Shown one piece after another: positions 46,164-55,176 of a stretch of 64,000 nt of DNA (its first letter is position 1; every line of letters begins with the position of its first letter). The notes beneath the pieces were generated by a model. The model had not been told where the DNA came from and did not search any database. It saw only the letters and a program-made list of their open reading frames with translations. The position numbers were made by a program, and so were the translations under genes. This stretch comes from Candidatus Harpocratesius repetitus (GTDB lineage Archaea; Asgardarchaeota; Lokiarchaeia; Sigyniarchaeales; Promethearchaeaceae): contig JAIZWK010000001.1 in the NCBI GenBank assembly GCA_021498095.1, positions 2,853,450-2,917,449 on the forward strand, read 5' to 3'.

Positions 46164-47462
46164 TCAACTTCCTACAAATACATGCTGATATAACCAATTT
46201 GCCATTTTGCAGTCTTGACACTGAAGATGGATCTTCTCCAGCCATTCCGCAAATTCTCTTTGTAAATAATGACGAAAAGCCATTCGTAGTTGCCCTATCG
46301 TTCGTAAATCTAAACCATAATGAGAAAACGCACCGCGATGCCGAGCCCACATCAAAAAGATATAGCACAGAAATGACAGACCAATAAAGCAGTATTGTCC
46401 GCTCAGATTTTGCCATATGCATCCATGAAGGCCTAAATTTTGGCTCATATCTCGGTAACCGGTCTCAATTGTCCACCGAAGGCTGTATAAAGAGAGTGCT
46501 CGTTCTACGGACATCTCTAGATTATTGGTAATAAACACCCGAAAAGCGTAACCACGAGAATCTACAGTTTCTTCGACATTTTGAAAGAGATCAGGCGATC
46601 GTACTGTATCTGACAAGATTTTAACGAAAATTACTTGATGGTTTCCGATTTTGGGAAAAAAGATGTTCCGACTCGCTGTTAAATAATATTTCTTCGACCC
46701 TATTTTTGAATTTCGAATGCATGTTTGTTGAAATTCTCTGTCAGGAATCCCTTCAAATATTTCAGTCAAGCTTTGGCGTTTGTGGCCCAATGTCCCTTTC
46801 CAATTGCGTTTTGGGCGAGAAATATATGTTTTTTTATAATTTTGGAGCAATCGACAATTTTCTTTTGTCATAAAATAGGAATCCATAAGGACATATTTGG
46901 GCGAATTGGCCATTTTACAAATTTTTTCAAGTTCCTCTTGGGCAATGTCATTTTTTTTGTGATAACTTTCTATTTCACCCCATTTTTCTAGCTCGCGCTC
47001 ACGCCGATAAAACTGGAACGAGACAGGATACTCAATCCCCCGTCGAAAATAATGAGTTGAGATGATCGAATGCGCCAAAATTTTCCCATTTGAAGAAGAA
47101 GAGTGGAAATAATCCACCCCTTCCATCTTTGGGCTCGTGTGGGGAATTAAGTGTTCATCGATGCTCAACACTCCATCCACTTTCATTGGAATATCAGACC
47201 CATTTTAGAGTGATTTGATTATATTGGAGAAAAGAAAGGGCATTTGAGCAGCTAAGTGATGAATCTGGCGATAAAACGTTTTCAAACTTTCGCCAACCAC
47301 AAGTTCCTGATGGATCTTGCGAGCTGAAGGCTTTTCTTGACCCAAAATACCTGTAATTAGACGTTCTATCAAGTAATTCATATTAGGACTTTGATGGACG
47401 GTATTTTGGAGTATATTCTTTAGAAATTGGTGTGGTAAGTCGTAGAAGCCCAAGGTTTTCAT
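46164..47462 (-). pseudogene. DDE transposase with one in-frame TAA
   Basis: One minus-strand frame from ATG 47462 to the stop at 46164 (433 codons) is broken only by TAA at 47207-47205. The catalytic acids are visible: Asp in VLSIDEHLIP, Asp in YVLMDSYFMT, and Glu in YSLRWTIETGYRDMSQ, the Y-x2-R-W-x-I-E-T signature of IS4/IS701-type DDE transposases. The 5' part (85 codons) is the N-terminal helical domain. As it stands two peptides would be made, and only the downstream one has the full DDE set, from an internal ATG at 47186. The element is probably inactive unless supplied in trans. Confidence 0.83.
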
Positions 47463-47666
47463 GCTTATTTAAACAAAGAGTTCCTTAGATTTAAAGGTTA
47501 CTTTTTTAAGCAAGCAATTTTTGTCGTGATAAAACGATGCAAAAAATCAAATATGAAGAAATTTATTTTATTTTGACAAACTCAAGTTATTTAATTCAAT
47601 TAGTGATAAATAGATCTCACATAGAAGTGTTAAATAAATTTTCTATGTATTCCCTACCTAAATGAA

Positions 47667-47679
47667 TTTTTAAATACGG
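47667..47679 (+). promoter_or_regulatory. TATA-box-like element for pyrF
   Basis: TTTTTAAATACGG lies about 24 bases before the ATG at 47703, a spacing that predicts a leaderless or nearly leaderless transcript and supports the ATG over the upstream TTG at 47694. Confidence 0.5.
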
Positions 47680-47702
47680 AGATATTTTGTATTTTGATCG
47701 GA

Positions 47703-48728
47703 ATGAATATTGAAAAATCTAATTATTTCAGCCAAAAATTAAATACACAAATAAAAAATAAAAAATCGATTGTATGTGTTGGATTGGATCCGCGAATTGG
47801 AGAAAAATTCTGCATTCCTTCATTTTTACTCGAAGAAATGGGAAATGATTATAATGCGGCAATTTGGGAATTTAATCGACGTATCATTGATGCAACTTTT
47901 GAATATGCAGCAATTTTTAAACCACAAATTGCTTTTTATGAACAATATCAAGCATTAGATGCACTTCAAAAAACGATTTCTTATATCCATAAAAAAGGGG
48001 GATTAGTTTTACTTGATGCGAAACGAAATGATATTGGATCAACTGCAGCTGCTTATGCGAAGACTGTATTTGAAATATTCAATGCTGATGCTGTGACTAT
48101 AAACGGTTATTTAGGTATCGATGGTGTCAAACCTTTTCTTAAATATATTCCACAAGGTAAAGGAGTAATATTGTTGCTTAAAACATCTAATCCATCTAGC
48201 GGCGAATTTCAAGATTTATTTTCTTTTTCTTTACAAGATATTGCCCCTGATATTAGTGAAATCGAAATTGAAAAGATATCAAATAAAGATTTTAATAAAC
48301 TAAAAATAGTTAGAAACTACATTCAAATGACCAGATTGATGAAAAAGTGGAGTGAAGATCCAAAACTAGTTCAATTACAGACACCTATTGATTCAGATGG
48401 ATTCACAAATATAGGTGGTGTGGTTGGAGCGACTTATCCGACTCAATTACAGGCAATTCGTAAGGAAGCACCTCACAATATTCTTCTTATTCCAGGATAT
48501 GGTGCTCAAGGTGGTAAAGCTGAAGATATAGTGCATGGAGTAAATGAATTTGGACTAGGTGCCATCGTTAATGCATCTCGATCAATTAATTTTGCCTATC
48601 AAATGGAGCCCTATAAAAATCAATATTCTGCTAAGGAATTTGATAAAGCTGCGGGCCATGCTGCGAAAAATATGCAAGAAGAAATAAACAAAGCATTAAA
48701 AGAAGCGAATAAATGGAATTTTGATTAA
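47703..48728 (+). CDS. pyrF: Orotidine 5'-phosphate decarboxylase
   Basis: A 341-residue enzyme that decarboxylates OMP to UMP in pyrimidine synthesis. The catalytic D-x-K-x2-D motif is LLDAKRNDIGST (Asp105, Lys107, Asp110). N-terminal VCVGLDPRIG and C-terminal LLIPGYGAQGG (phosphate loop) are the other landmarks. It is of the longer type 2 family, which has an insert compared with the roughly 230-residue type. The stop lies shortly before the ATG of the TPR gene. Confidence 0.92.
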   Translation: MNIEKSNYFSQKLNTQIKNKKSIVCVGLDPRIGEKFCIPSFLLEEMGNDYNAAIWEFNRRIIDATFEYAAIFKPQIAFYEQYQALDALQKTISYIHKKGGLVLLDAKRNDIGSTAAAYAKTVFEIFNADAVTINGYLGIDGVKPFLKYIPQGKGVILLLKTSNPSSGEFQDLFSFSLQDIAPDISEIEIEKISNKDFNKLKIVRNYIQMTRLMKKWSEDPKLVQLQTPIDSDGFTNIGGVVGATYPTQLQAIRKEAPHNILLIPGYGAQGGKAEDIVHGVNEFGLGAIVNASRSINFAYQMEPYKNQYSAKEFDKAAGHAAKNMQEEINKALKEANKWNFD

Positions 48729-48762
48729 GGTATGTTTTATAAATAGAAAAGAATTAAAGTAT

Positions 48763-49770
48763 ATGGAAAGTGGAAAAAAAAATATGAATACAAAAAAAAC
48801 AAATCAAAATAGCCAATCTATAAAATTTGAAGAACAAGCAAGAATGAATTACATGCTGGGTTGTTCATATTTAGAAGAAGGTGATTTTCATAAAGCAGAA
48901 CATTATTTTGAATTAGCAATAAAACAGCAACCCCTTTATTTAGATGCTTGGAATAATTTAGGGGTATCATATTTCAATTCACAAGATTATGTTTCTGCAG
49001 AATACTGCTTTCAAAAATCTCTCTCAATAAATCCAAATCATGAGCATGCATTGATTAATATATGCAAGGTTTTTTTGCAGACAGAAAGATATGAGAATTT
49101 TGATAGATATTTTCGACAAATTCAGAAACCTCTTGATGAAAATCTTGAATTGATCAGATTAAAGATCACTTATTTGAAATTTATTAACGAATTCTCAGAA
49201 GCAATAAAAATTATTGAAGATTATTTCAAGAATAATTCATTGGATAAAGATTTAGTTTTTCAATTGGCAGAATTATATGAATATAATGGAAAAATCAATA
49301 AAAGTATAGAAGTGTTAGAAAAATATCAATTAATTCGACCAAATGATGTAGAACTTCTAAATAACTTAGGTTATTATTGTGAACTTGAAGGAAAATTCCA
49401 TAAGGCTGTTGAATATTATCAAGATGCACTTAAACTCGAAGAAATGGATCCTTATCTTTGGAATAATTTGGGGAATGTATATAGGGAAATCGGTGAAAAC
49501 AAAAAAGCACTAAAAATCTATAGAAAATCTTTACAGATTTCGCCTAATGAATTAGAAATTGTTAATAATTACTGTGATTTGGCATTAGATATGAATTTGG
49601 AAGAAAATTGGAGCAAATACATCCCTATATTAGAAAATAAAGGAAATCAAAAAAATAAAGAAATTCGAGAAGTTTTAGACACTTTAATGAAAATTTATCA
49701 GAAATTAAAAGAGAAGGAGAATATAGAAAAAATCAGGAAAAAAATATTAAATTTCGAGCAAATCACATAA
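48763..49770 (+). CDS. TPR-repeat protein
   Basis: A 335-residue protein from ATG 48763; a TTG at 48721 inside the end of pyrF is also open. At least five tetratricopeptide units are visible, such as YLDAWNNLGVSYFNSQDYVS, VELLNNLGYYCELEGKFHKA and PYLWNNLGNVYREIGENKKA. The rest is helical. TPR proteins are interaction scaffolds. Because it begins 34 bp after pyrF, it is probably co-transcribed, but a functional link is not evident. Confidence 0.85.
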   Translation: MESGKKNMNTKKTNQNSQSIKFEEQARMNYMLGCSYLEEGDFHKAEHYFELAIKQQPLYLDAWNNLGVSYFNSQDYVSAEYCFQKSLSINPNHEHALINICKVFLQTERYENFDRYFRQIQKPLDENLELIRLKITYLKFINEFSEAIKIIEDYFKNNSLDKDLVFQLAELYEYNGKINKSIEVLEKYQLIRPNDVELLNNLGYYCELEGKFHKAVEYYQDALKLEEMDPYLWNNLGNVYREIGENKKALKIYRKSLQISPNELEIVNNYCDLALDMNLEENWSKYIPILENKGNQKNKEIREVLDTLMKIYQKLKEKENIEKIRKKILNFEQIT

Positions 49771-49793
49771 TAATATTAAAAGATAAAAATTTT

Positions 49794-50360
49794 TTATAAA
49801 GCGGTCCAAAATTGTGTTCGACCGCGTTTTTGGGTGCGTGTAACAGCATTTGCTTCTTCTAATTGACTCATAACCCGCCAAATTTCAGAATTGGTCATTT
49901 TAAAATATCTTCGTAACTCAGGTGTGCTAATTTCTTGATCATGAAGTAAATTTACCACAATTCTTTTAATTTCCTCATAGTCCATCTCAGATTGAAGATC
50001 AGAATATGATTCCTCTGTCAAAGATTCTTCTTCAATTCCTTCCATTTGAACAATTAATTCGGTCGCTATTTGATTAAGTCTCCATAATTTATTTGATAAA
50101 TCTCCAGGATGTAAGAATAAGCAACAAAGTTCTAATCCATGAGGAAATGCAACAATATAGAAATCGGGATATAAAATCGCAAGTGGTTGAAGATTTTCAT
50201 CCCCACCCCGAAAACTTAAATAGAAATTCATAAGAAAACTTTCCATATCGATCTTCAAAGCATTTTCATGAAATTCTCGATACCATTTTATATGAGGTCC
50301 TTCAATCATATCAAAACCTATTAATGCAGCGCCCATTAGTTCATTCTCTGTAAAATTCAT
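49794..50360 (-). CDS. Longin/roadblock-like protein with C-terminal winged helix, GTPase partner
   Basis: A 188-residue two-part protein. Residues 5-110 follow a longin/roadblock-like alpha-beta pattern (GAALIGFDMIEGPHIKWY, MNFYLSFRGG, LAILYPDFYIVAFPHGLELCCLFLH, then a helix LNQIATELIVQME). The C-terminal 65 residues are a winged helix (IVVNLLHDQEISTPELRRYFKMTNSEIWRVMSQLEEANAVTRTQKRGRTQFW). It starts 4 bp after the Arf-like GTPase gene. The architecture suggests that the GTPase controls a DNA-binding protein. That idea is inference; the winged helix could also bind protein. Confidence 0.58.
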   Translation of the reverse strand: MNFTENELMGAALIGFDMIEGPHIKWYREFHENALKIDMESFLMNFYLSFRGGDENLQPLAILYPDFYIVAFPHGLELCCLFLHPGDLSNKLWRLNQIATELIVQMEGIEEESLTEESYSDLQSEMDYEEIKRIVVNLLHDQEISTPELRRYFKMTNSEIWRVMSQLEEANAVTRTQKRGRTQFWTAL

Positions 50361-50364
50361 AATA

Positions 50365-50931
50365 TTATTCTCCTTTTTTTATTGCTTGAATGTGGTTCAT
50401 CAATGTTCTGATAAGCGCCAAAATATGTTCTCTATTGGCAGCATCAATTGCTACCATTGGAAATGTAGGAATTTGTAATACGTCTTCGACCCGTTTTGGA
50501 GACATATGTCCAGGTAAGTCTTGTTTGTTTGCAATTGCAACAATTTCACAGCTATCTTCCACCAAATTTCGAGAATGTTCCAATAATTCTCTTGTTGTTA
50601 ATACGTTTTTTGGAGTAGAATCAGTAACAATGAAAATAATATCACTTCCGTGAACATACTTCGACAAATGTTGTTTAAGATATGCTTTTTGACCTCCAAA
50701 ATCCCATATACGAATATTTTTTCCATCAAATTGAGTTTGTCCTAAATTGAATCCCATTGTCGGAGAATAACGGTTTGATATCTGCTGCCCCCTCATTAAT
50801 TTGGTCAACGTTGTTTTTCCTACAGCAGGTGTTCCAATAATGGATATTTTTGCGGGTGCGATTTGATGAATACTCTTTAGATGCTGAGTACTTCTAATTT
50901 GTTCACTCTTTAAAGGTGTTTTCCACATCAT
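50365..50931 (-). CDS. Arf/Sar-like small GTPase
   Basis: A 188-residue GTPase with an N-terminal extension of about 25 residues. Motifs are GTPAVGKT (33-40), Thr58 in switch I, WDFGGQ (76-81) and NKQD (135-138). The WDFGGQ and NKQD pair is typical of the Arf/Sar family. The N-terminus lacks a Gly2 for myristoylation; it is polar with a short amphipathic part. It is the first gene of a two-gene operon with the longin-like/winged-helix protein. Confidence 0.87.
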   Translation of the reverse strand: MMWKTPLKSEQIRSTQHLKSIHQIAPAKISIIGTPAVGKTTLTKLMRGQQISNRYSPTMGFNLGQTQFDGKNIRIWDFGGQKAYLKQHLSKYVHGSDIIFIVTDSTPKNVLTTRELLEHSRNLVEDSCEIVAIANKQDLPGHMSPKRVEDVLQIPTFPMVAIDAANREHILALIRTLMNHIQAIKKGE

Positions 50932-51126
50932 TATAATTCATCTCGTAATAATAAAATATCTAAGAAGGTCTTATACTCAGAGATGATGAATATAAGATGA
51001 AGATCTTTTCTACATAATATATCTTAATCATAGTTGCTTTTTTCTCTTTTTCTCTAATTCTATTATTCTCTCATTTTCTGAAATGATTAAATTTTAATAT
51101 TTGTTAAAATTTGGTAAATTAACTTC

Positions 51127-51909
51127 ATGGAACCAGATATCTCCTCTCAAATTATCGAGTTGCTACAGAAATTTAATAATAAAATTCAAGGAGTGATAGA
51201 AGGTCCAAACTGTATTGATCCAACTATCTGCCATGGTGATTGCTGTTTTGTTCATCTTGATGTTCCAAAAGCTTTAGTAGATTTCTATATATCTCATGGT
51301 TTAGCTAAAAAATCCGATTTTAAAAGAGGAAACATGTTTGCATTTGAAGTTAACATGGATTTAAATACGTTGAAGTGCCCTTTTTTTAGTAAAAAGATAA
51401 ATGGTTGTAAGGTTCACTTTTCTGGAGTAAAAATACCTCAATGTTGGGTTTATCCAACAGGCTTAGATCCTAATAATGTAGAATATTCATGTAAACGCGT
51501 AAGTGGATGGAAAATTACAAAACCTGTTGATGCATTAGAAGGAAATAGAATTTTAGAATCATATATTCTCAAATGCAAGCAAGAAGCTGAAAAAGAACAC
51601 TCAGTAAATGAAGTTTTAAAACGATTAAAAAATCTTCACTTTGATGAACTTTTGTCTTTCGCACCTGCACATTTATCCGGAATCAAAGATGATTGGGATA
51701 ATTTTAAGTGGAATATTTCTGAATCATGGAATTTAGCATTAAAACCATATTGTGAATCTATTCCATGCGAATATGAATATTTTGAATGCATTCACATTTG
51801 TGAAACGCTTAGACAGAAAATTCAAGATAGATTAACAGATCAAGTAAAAATTTACATTAAGCAGAACGGTTATAAGCCAAATTTACTTTTTTCTGAATTT
51901 CTCAAATAA
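51127..51909 (+). CDS. YkgJ-like Cys-cluster protein
   Basis: A 260-residue protein. The N-terminal 110 residues have the metal-chelating pattern of YkgJ-type proteins: CIDPTICHGDCC near residue 28, then LKCPFF, then NGCKVHFSGVKIPQCWVYPTG. These Cys residues probably bind zinc or an Fe-S cluster. The C-terminal half is helical with five more Cys (KPYCESIPCEYEYFECIHIC) and no known motif. It stands alone; the role is unknown. Confidence 0.62.
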   Translation: MEPDISSQIIELLQKFNNKIQGVIEGPNCIDPTICHGDCCFVHLDVPKALVDFYISHGLAKKSDFKRGNMFAFEVNMDLNTLKCPFFSKKINGCKVHFSGVKIPQCWVYPTGLDPNNVEYSCKRVSGWKITKPVDALEGNRILESYILKCKQEAEKEHSVNEVLKRLKNLHFDELLSFAPAHLSGIKDDWDNFKWNISESWNLALKPYCESIPCEYEYFECIHICETLRQKIQDRLTDQVKIYIKQNGYKPNLLFSEFLK

Positions 51910-52083
51910 ATCATTTTAATTTTAGGAAATTTTTGTTCAATCCTTTATAATTTCTGATTATATTATTCTAATTATTCCGAATTTTGTCGGAAGTTTTAGA
52001 TCTTTTAAATATTTTTGTATTCCGGTAAGATTACATAGATATTATATTGGATTTAATAATAACAGCCATAATTTTAACATAAC

Positions 52084-52093
52084 GCTTAAATAC
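52084..52093 (+). promoter_or_regulatory. TATA-box-like element upstream of the nuclease-fold gene
   Basis: GCTTAAATAC lies about 80 bases before the ATG at 52172, a good TATA match that would leave a leader of about 55 bases. Confidence 0.35.
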
Positions 52094-52171
52094 ACAGTCG
52101 ATCTTACTTTATATATTCATGGGTTAATAATTCACAAAACAGACCCAAAGCGAGATCCCTGGTAGCATAGG

Positions 52172-52534
52172 ATGTGTGTGAAAATGTATGAAGATATGTC
52201 ATTGGAAGAACTAACACGAGCTTATTTTAGTCGTAAATATAAATATGAAGAACCAGAGGAACCAATTCGCGGGCGCTCAGGTCAAAAATGGAAATTCAAT
52301 GCGATAATTCAATATAATGGTGATCGATACGGTGTTTTCATTCGTGACTGGAATCGTTCAATTGGGGTCAATCAAATCAGACAATTAGAAAAAGCTTGTC
52401 GGGATACAAAATGTGCAGGTGGTATTATAATTGGAGATATTTTTTCATCTCAAGCGGAAATTTTTGGTGAAACTCTAGGTATTCAAGTTGTAAATCGTAC
52501 CAAATTATTGTCAAAATTCCGAAATAGTTTTTAA
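52172..52534 (+). CDS. Small protein with degenerate restriction-endonuclease-like fold
   Basis: A 120-residue protein. The segment GRSGQKWKFNAIIQYNGDRYGVFIRDW, then a helix (NQIRQLEKACRDTKCAGGIIIGD), follows the layout of Mrr-type PD-(D/E)xK nuclease domains, where a Gly-rich turn precedes the core hairpin. The position expected to give D...E-x-K reads IRDW, so the catalytic residues seem lost. The domain may bind nucleic acid without cutting. The final helix region (FSSQAEIFGETLGIQVVNRTKLL) fits the fold's end. The first ATG is used; a second is at 52184. Confidence 0.5.
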   Translation: MCVKMYEDMSLEELTRAYFSRKYKYEEPEEPIRGRSGQKWKFNAIIQYNGDRYGVFIRDWNRSIGVNQIRQLEKACRDTKCAGGIIIGDIFSSQAEIFGETLGIQVVNRTKLLSKFRNSF

Positions 52535-52693
52535 CAAAATTTTTTCTTTCTTTACTCGCTTTTGCTTAGCTACTTTCATCTCATTTGGCTGGATTAATGA
52601 AATTATCGCTTTTTACTAAATTAGAATGTTTTTTCGTCTCAATTATTATTTTATTATTTATCTTTCTTCCTTTTATAAAATCGAAAGGCTCAA

Positions 52694-53698
52694 ATGGATT
52701 GCATCATAAATTTTCTTGGAAACGTAATGAGTAAGATTTTACGCCCGGGTTCTCTTTTGCGTGTAAAACGTAAATATCAAATTTTAGAATTTCTGGAATC
52801 TGGGGGCTTTTCTGACATTTACATTGGAAAGAATACAGATAATAATCGTAAGGTCATTATTAAAATTTTGAAAAACGATAAATTTGATGATAAAATTCAA
52901 GCCGAAAATTATTGGCGAAGAGAACGCGCTTTTATTAATATTCAATCAAAATTTGCACCTTATGCACTTCAATTATATGATGCTTTTATCGATCGATTTA
53001 ATCAGAATAATCCAAAGTTTATTTTCATTACTTCATATATTAATGGATATGATTTCGAAACTTGGTTTCATCAATTTCGTGAACAAGGACGGCATGATTT
53101 TCATGAATATTTGATAAGAAACATATTCATTCCGCTAGCAGATTATTTTGTTTTCACACATAGTCATGGTTTAATTCATCGAGATTTTTCTCCCAGTAAT
53201 ATTATGATAACAAAATACAAAAAACGAACAACTCCTGTAGTTATTGATTGGGGTGCTGGTTTAAATTTTGACCCTGCCACAATTGATAATATCCCACAAG
53301 ATTTAAATGATTTGCCCGACAGTGGTGATGATCAAATTTATACGCCAGGCTATGCCCCTCCTGAAATTGATTTAGGAAAAATACAAGTACCTCAATCAGA
53401 TATTTATTCATTTGGAATGATCTTACACTATGCCGCCAGTGGTGGTGAAGAACCGAAGGAATTATCTGGAAATGCATTGAAAAGGTTTAAAATCCAATGG
53501 GAAGATTATGATTATCCTGAAATGCTAAAGAAAGTTGTAGAAAAATGTATAAAATACGAACCCAGAGATCGATATAGAACATTTGAGAAGGTAAGAGAAG
53601 ATTTAAAAAAATATTTATCTGCAATTAATGGTAACAATAAAAAAAAGAAACGAACATCATTGAAAAAAGAACAATCTTCAGCAAAAAGCGAAAAATAA
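52694..53698 (+). CDS. Eukaryote-like serine/threonine protein kinase
   Basis: A 334-residue kinase (or 323 residues from ATG 52727). The glycine loop is ESGGFSDIY, the ATP lysine is Lys57 in VIIKIL, the catalytic loop is LIHRDFSPSNIM (Asp164, Asn169), and the metal Asp185 is in DWG rather than DFG. YAPPE and SDIYSFGMIL continue the canonical order. A basic tail (KKKKRTSLKKEQSSAKSEK) follows the domain. No membrane segment or sensor domain is present. It should phosphorylate cytoplasmic proteins; targets and phosphatase are unknown. Confidence 0.85.
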   Translation: MDCIINFLGNVMSKILRPGSLLRVKRKYQILEFLESGGFSDIYIGKNTDNNRKVIIKILKNDKFDDKIQAENYWRRERAFINIQSKFAPYALQLYDAFIDRFNQNNPKFIFITSYINGYDFETWFHQFREQGRHDFHEYLIRNIFIPLADYFVFTHSHGLIHRDFSPSNIMITKYKKRTTPVVIDWGAGLNFDPATIDNIPQDLNDLPDSGDDQIYTPGYAPPEIDLGKIQVPQSDIYSFGMILHYAASGGEEPKELSGNALKRFKIQWEDYDYPEMLKKVVEKCIKYEPRDRYRTFEKVREDLKKYLSAINGNNKKKKRTSLKKEQSSAKSEK

Positions 53699-53847
53699 CC
53701 AAAGTATTAATGATATACACAAATTTTCAAAAATTTCATTTTTTTTTAGAAAATTTTGTTGAAATAAGTTCATAATTCTAGGTAAAGCTTTCTCTGTGTA
53801 AATCGTAAAGATTAAATCTTCTGGAACTTATTCTATTTCTCGTTCAT

Positions 53848-53872
53848 AGAGGTTAAGAAAAGTTTAACCTTC
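53848..53872. promoter_or_regulatory. Inverted repeat in the intergenic region
   Basis: GAGGTTAA and TTAACCTT flank a seven-base spacer, giving a stem of seven or eight pairs about 50 bases before a TATA-like run at 53919. It could be an operator or a weak RNA hairpin. Confidence 0.3.
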
Positions 53873-53918
53873 AAATGTATTTTTGTTTTCAACTTGAAGA
53901 TAATAAAAGGACTCAAAA

Positions 53919-53930
53919 CTATTTAAAAAC
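53919..53930 (+). promoter_or_regulatory. TATA-box-like element for the 2TM zinc-ribbon gene
   Basis: CTATTTAAAAAC lies about 52 bases before the ATG at 53982 and would leave a leader of about 30 bases. Confidence 0.4.
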
Positions 53931-53981
53931 TTTGGAGATATAATGTAGCTAACTTATATTTATTTGTAGGTAGATGAAAAA

Positions 53982-54974
53982 ATGTCTTTTGAATCAGAAG
54001 AAGTAAAAAAAAAACATAAACGATTTTTACGAAATAAATGGTTGAAGATCCATTGGATTACTTTTGTTTTTACCAATTTAATCCTTTTTGTGGTAAACTA
54101 CACCACTAATTTCAATAATATGTGGTTTATTTACCCACTTTCAGGATGGGGGATGCTTATTTTAATTCACACAGTCGCTGTGGTTATACTTAACTTTTTA
54201 TCTAATTCAAAACAGACCTCTTTAGCGATTCATGCTTCAATTACAATGATTACCTCCAGTTATTTAATTTGGAATGATTGGTGGGATAATCACCGCTTGA
54301 ATTGGATTCTTTTTGCAGTGGTTCCCTTAGTGCTAATTTGGATCAATCATTTTGTTTTATATCAAATGATGAAAAAATCAGATCTTTCAGGTAAATCGCG
54401 CTTAGATTTACTCATTCAAAGAGAATATGACAAATTTCGATTGGAAGGACGGACTATTTCGGTTCCAGTTACAAAAAAAATCGTAATGAATAGATTATTA
54501 CTGCAAAACCATATTTTTATTTATGCTACAGTTAATTTATTCCTTTTCTTGGTAAATTACTTTAATAATGTCGATTATTGGTGGTTTCTTTGGCCAACAA
54601 TTTCATGGGGTATGAACATTCTTTTCCATGCCTTGATTTATGTAAATATTAAGAAACGATCGTTTGGAGAAAAGGTGACTATCAAATATTTCTTAGTATT
54701 TCCGTTAACAATTGCAGTTTATTTAATTTTCATTGATGTTTTTTCAGACAATCATTTTAACTGGTTTTGGTGGCCTGTTGGCGGTATTATAGTAATATCC
54801 TTAATTGTAGCCAAAATCAGTTCAAATCACCAAATACGAAAAAAAGCATCTGTAAAACTAATAAAAAAAGAAAAAAGGCAATCTAATAAGCTTGAACGAC
54901 GCTTTTGCCGTAATTGTGGTGCACCAATAAAACCGAACTTTCAATTCTGCGAAGTTTGCGGTCAAAGAATTTAA
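53982..54974 (+). CDS. Tandem 2TM-domain membrane protein with C-terminal zinc ribbon
   Basis: A 330-residue protein with two copies of the 2TM domain (about residues 15-125 and 165-270). Each copy has the run F-x-x-N-x-x-L-F-x-V-N-Y followed by W-W/F-x-x-x-P-x-x-x-W-G-M and H. Each copy gives two close hydrophobic segments. The C-terminus is a zinc ribbon, CRNCGAPI and CEVCGQRI. The function of 2TM proteins is unknown. The ribbon on the cytoplasmic tail may bind another protein. Confidence 0.7.
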   Translation: MSFESEEVKKKHKRFLRNKWLKIHWITFVFTNLILFVVNYTTNFNNMWFIYPLSGWGMLILIHTVAVVILNFLSNSKQTSLAIHASITMITSSYLIWNDWWDNHRLNWILFAVVPLVLIWINHFVLYQMMKKSDLSGKSRLDLLIQREYDKFRLEGRTISVPVTKKIVMNRLLLQNHIFIYATVNLFLFLVNYFNNVDYWWFLWPTISWGMNILFHALIYVNIKKRSFGEKVTIKYFLVFPLTIAVYLIFIDVFSDNHFNWFWWPVGGIIVISLIVAKISSNHQIRKKASVKLIKKEKRQSNKLERRFCRNCGAPIKPNFQFCEVCGQRI

Positions 54975-55128
54975 TAATTATTCAAGAGATTCAATTCTAA
55001 ACTCTTTCATTTCGTTTTTTATTCTTTTTATATTCAATTTTTAACTTTTCTAAACTTATCAACACCATAATCATAATATTCTTTTCAGTAATATCAAAAT
55101 TCCATATATTTTTGAAATTCTAAGATGT

Positions 55129-55140
55129 AAACTTTTTAAG
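55129..55140 (+). promoter_or_regulatory. TATA-box-like element
   Basis: AAACTTTTTAAG lies about 37 bases before the ATG at 55177; a GGGAG purine run 7-8 bases before that ATG supports this start over TTG 55171. Confidence 0.4.
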
Positions 55141-55176
55141 GAAAAGTCCTCAATAGATTACAAAGGGAGTTTGTTA

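Larger units (their letters stand above)
46103..47587. mobile_element. Insertion sequence with intact ends (DDE transposase)
   Basis: The element is bounded by a perfect 14-bp inverted repeat, ACTTGAGTTTGTCA, at 46103-46116, and its complement at 47574-47587. Directly outside are identical 5-bp copies TATTT at 46098-46102 and 47588-47592, the expected target duplication. Total length is 1485 bp. It carries one transposase gene on the minus strand, broken by a single stop. Intact ends and duplication point to a recent insertion. It separates the Rag-like GTPase gene from pyrF. Confidence 0.88.

Noticed and set aside
46117..47190. Plus-strand open frames across the insertion sequence
   Set aside because: They lie antisense to the DDE transposase, have no family pattern, and the transposase frame explains the sequence.
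53848..53872. Riboswitch or structured RNA around the inverted repeat
   Set aside because: Only one stem of seven or eight pairs is visible, and it lies upstream of the likely TATA box, so it would not be in the mRNA.
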